Shown: positions 62,423 through 64,000 of the stretch, piece by piece
Layout of the letters: each line of letters opens with the position of its first letter
Numbering within the stretch: position 1 is the first letter of the stretch
Assembly: GCA_036323355.1 (NCBI GenBank)
Contig: AP028876.1
Span: 3,162,001-3,226,000 of the forward strand
Direction: 5' to 3'
Source of the DNA: Gottschalkiaceae bacterium SANA
GTDB taxonomy: Bacteria > Bacillota > Clostridia > Tissierellales > GPF-1
Length of the DNA stretch: 64,000 nt
Program-made: the position numbers and the translations under genes
Notes under the pieces: model-generated
Databases searched by the model: none
The model's input: the letters and a program-made list of their open reading frames with translations, nothing else
What the model was told of the DNA's origin: nothing

Positions 62423-62797
62423 CTATGGATTGATCCTCTTTACAAAAGCCGCATAAATCGGAATAAGGAAAGAGATCATGGAATGAAACATTACCGTAAA
62501 GGCAATGGCAAATGTTAAAAAGTACTCTACTCCTGCCCCATAACCAATCCACATCGTCTCTGTTCCAAGTTCATCCATGGCAAATGCCAAAAAGTAAAAG
62601 GCAGCTGCCGCCAATAGGCAGGCTCGAATTTCTTTCCCATCACGACTAGCGATCACAAAACTCATCAACGCAATGGTCCAAGGCACATAACCCGGTAAGA
62701 CTAGGGCCTGCTTCAACCAATAGATGCCCCCAATAGCCAGGGCAATTCGAACCGCATGGGTACCCGTTCGATAAAAATTTCTTTGCATGGCTCTCAC
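62423..62797 (-). CDS. Small membrane protein in the TerY-P-like cassette
   Basis: A 124-residue protein with about four hydrophobic helices and no family motif I recognise. Its GTG start overlaps the PP2C stop (GTGA) behind GGAGGAG, so it is translationally coupled between phosphatase and kinase. It may be a membrane partner of the kinase. Confidence 0.65.
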   Translation of the reverse strand: MRAMQRNFYRTGTHAVRIALAIGGIYWLKQALVLPGYVPWTIALMSFVIASRDGKEIRACLLAAAAFYFLAFAMDELGTETMWIGYGAGVEYFLTFAIAFTVMFHSMISFLIPIYAAFVKRINP

Positions 62798-63612
62798 TTT
62801 GCTCCTCCCTCCCGCCGAAAGGCAATGGCAAGACTTTTATCATCAGAACTCAATCGGTCAACTGATTGCACATTCAAAAGTTGTTTGACAATTTGATCAC
62901 CATTTACAGAATCGGCCTTTTCAAATACCTTTTCAAAAATCATGGTTCGCTTTTCATTTAAAGTCTTTTTGCCCGGTTGACAATCGAAGACCAGGCGATC
63001 GAGACCATCAGAAAACATGGCAATCCAGTCAGGGTTTTCTACCACTTTCACCTGAATATCCTCAAACCATCTAGGCGCCGTTAAGGGAATCACCCAATTT
63101 TCTTGCTGCTGTGGACGACCTGCGAGGACGACCTCGAAGTTGGTGCCTTTTTTAGCGACAATGCCCCCGTCGCCCACTTGGGCAACAATCCAAACCGGCT
63201 TTTGATAGACCCCCACCAAGAGGGTGGTGCCCATATCCTGAATACTGCAAGCCAATCGGTCAGCACTTCTGACAAGCTGTCTGCGCACTTTCGCAAAGAG
63301 TGCCGCCATCCAAGCTTCTGGATTTTTTGTTGGATCCGGATGATCCAAGAGCTGAAGTCGAATCTCTTTTTTTGCAGCAGCCGCAGCCACCCTTGCCCCC
63401 TTGCCCCCATATCGGCAAGAGCTGACCCCGTCCGCCACAACCAGTACCGCAGTTTCCGCGTCAATCGTCGTCTTTGTAGTCGCATCCTCACACGCCTCCT
63501 TCTTTTTATCATGCTTCAGTCCAGGAACGCTGGCCGCATAGATACGGGGCAATCCGTTTTTCTCTTCTCGTTTCAGAATTCGCTTTCGCTTCCACTGCAT
63601 CCATGCGTTCAT
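62794..63612 (-). CDS. PP2C-type Ser/Thr phosphatase
   Basis: A 272-residue PPM/PP2C phosphatase with the metal-binding and structural motifs in order: ADGVSSCRYGG (about 60-70), VGDGGI (about 146-151), MFSDGLD (about 199-205) and SSDDKS (about 255-260). It would reverse phosphorylation by the cassette's kinase. It starts 11 bp after the vWA gene. ATG near AGGAGGC. Confidence 0.86.
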   Translation of the reverse strand: MNAWMQWKRKRILKREEKNGLPRIYAASVPGLKHDKKKEACEDATTKTTIDAETAVLVVADGVSSCRYGGKGARVAAAAAKKEIRLQLLDHPDPTKNPEAWMAALFAKVRRQLVRSADRLACSIQDMGTTLLVGVYQKPVWIVAQVGDGGIVAKKGTNFEVVLAGRPQQQENWVIPLTAPRWFEDIQVKVVENPDWIAMFSDGLDRLVFDCQPGKKTLNEKRTMIFEKVFEKADSVNGDQIVKQLLNVQSVDRLSSDDKSLAIAFRREGGAK

Positions 63613-63623
63613 GATCTGCCTCC

Positions 63624-64000
63624 TTAGCTCAAGTTATTGATAATTTCCCAATCCGACATAGCCGGATTATTTTTGGCCAATGGATCCGATGCCTGGTTTG
63701 ACGCTGTATTAATGGAGTTGGAAAGCCACTTCATAAAGGAAAGAATCATTTTTGGATCCAATTCCTTTGCGCCATTTGTCGACAATTGATCCACCGCACT
63801 CATGCAGGAGTGGTCGATGGCCAAGGGCAAGAACATCCACTTCTTCTGATTTTCGCCATCCTGGATGCGGCCAATCAAGTCTTGGAACTTACGGTCCTGA
63901 ATGGGTACATCAGTTGGATATCCATCGGTCATCAAGACAACGATGGGACGACGATAACTCATGCCATTGTCTCTATAATGCTGCTTGGTCTGCTCTACGG
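63624..64000 (-). CDS. vWA domain protein (TerY-like), cut by the window end
   Basis: The frame is open to the window edge, so only the C-terminal 125 residues are seen. VVLMTDGYPTD is the second half of a vWA fold, including the aspartate that closes the MIDAS site. The ending (QASDPLAKNNPAMSDWEIINNLS) is a soluble tail. TerY-like vWA proteins act as phosphorylated adaptors together with PP2C and kinase partners. It is the first known gene of the cassette. The true start lies outside the window. Confidence 0.82.
   Translation of the reverse strand, partial: VEQTKQHYRDNGMSYRRPIVVLMTDGYPTDVPIQDRKFQDLIGRIQDGENQKKWMFLPLAIDHSCMSAVDQLSTNGAKELDPKMILSFMKWLSNSINTASNQASDPLAKNNPAMSDWEIINNLS

Noticed and set aside
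1-64000. CRISPR arrays, insertion sequences, prophage or attachment sites
   Set aside because: No regularly spaced repeats, transposase or integrase genes, or flanking direct repeats were seen; the only long repeat is the POR operon.

Overview
The window reads as a chromosomal segment of a low-to-mid GC, amino-acid- and sugar-fermenting member of the Clostridia (Firmicutes). The signs are strong AGGAGG-type ribosome binding sites, U-tailed hairpin terminators, sigma-54 activators with -24/-12 promoters, a galactitol-type PTS, SorC-family regulators, a four-subunit 2-oxoacid:ferredoxin oxidoreductase (POR) and a beta-keto acid cleavage enzyme. The genus cannot be fixed from the sequence; an anaerobe of the Fusibacter/Acidaminobacter kind is a guess. 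I see no rRNA, tRNA, CRISPR array, insertion sequence or prophage. Most genes are on the minus strand.

Region by region. 0-1.3 kb: a RibD/DHFR-like reductase and a flavodoxin-like reductase. 1.6-7.8 kb: thiolase, two-subunit CoA-transferase, beta-keto acid cleavage enzyme and acetyl-CoA hydrolase/transferase in one operon, with a divergent LysR regulator. 7.9-12.1 kb: a membrane-anchored repeat-rich protein of unknown function, a DUF35 protein paired with a thiolase-like protein lacking the usual cysteine, and a TetR regulator. 12.5-23.6 kb: POR copy 1 behind a sigma-54 promoter with a divergent activator, then a Cys/Met-type PLP lyase, a MalY-type C-S lyase and a DAACS symporter behind a second sigma-54 promoter with its own activator. 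23.8-39.8 kb: a long co-directional run, in transcription order SorC regulator, LIV-type ABC transporter, sugar isomerase, two zinc dehydrogenases, class II aldolase, a second Cys/Met PLP enzyme, FGGY kinase, a C_GCAxxG_C_C protein and POR copy 2. 40.4-45.6 kb: paralogues of the dehydrogenase, C_GCAxxG_C_C and SorC genes beside a galactitol-type PTS. 46-50.4 kb: a lone pseudopilin, a fused B12-binding/mutase-like protein, an opine-dehydrogenase-like protein and a two-gene YdcZ-type exporter. 50.5-54.7 kb: split transketolase, SorC regulator and zinc dehydrogenase. 55-58.1 kb: a secreted protein of unknown function, MarR and Crp/Fnr regulators. 58.3-64 kb: a TerY-P-like signalling cassette (vWA, PP2C, membrane protein, transmembrane kinase, two related helical proteins), cut by the window end.

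How the genes may work together (inference). The sigma-54 block looks like uptake and C-S cleavage of a sulfur amino acid whose 2-oxoacid product is oxidised by POR to an acyl-CoA and reduced ferredoxin. The long LIV/kinase/aldolase run repeats the pairing of a Cys/Met PLP enzyme with POR but adds sugar enzymes, which suggests catabolism of a compound carrying both a sugar and an amino-acid or sulfur part. The two POR operons are almost identical from the porC start to near the 3' end of porB and differ outside, as expected of recent duplication or gene conversion. Shared operator-like sequences link the SorC2 gene to the PTS operon, the third dehydrogenase to the split transketolase, and the Crp/Fnr gene to the YdcZ pair.
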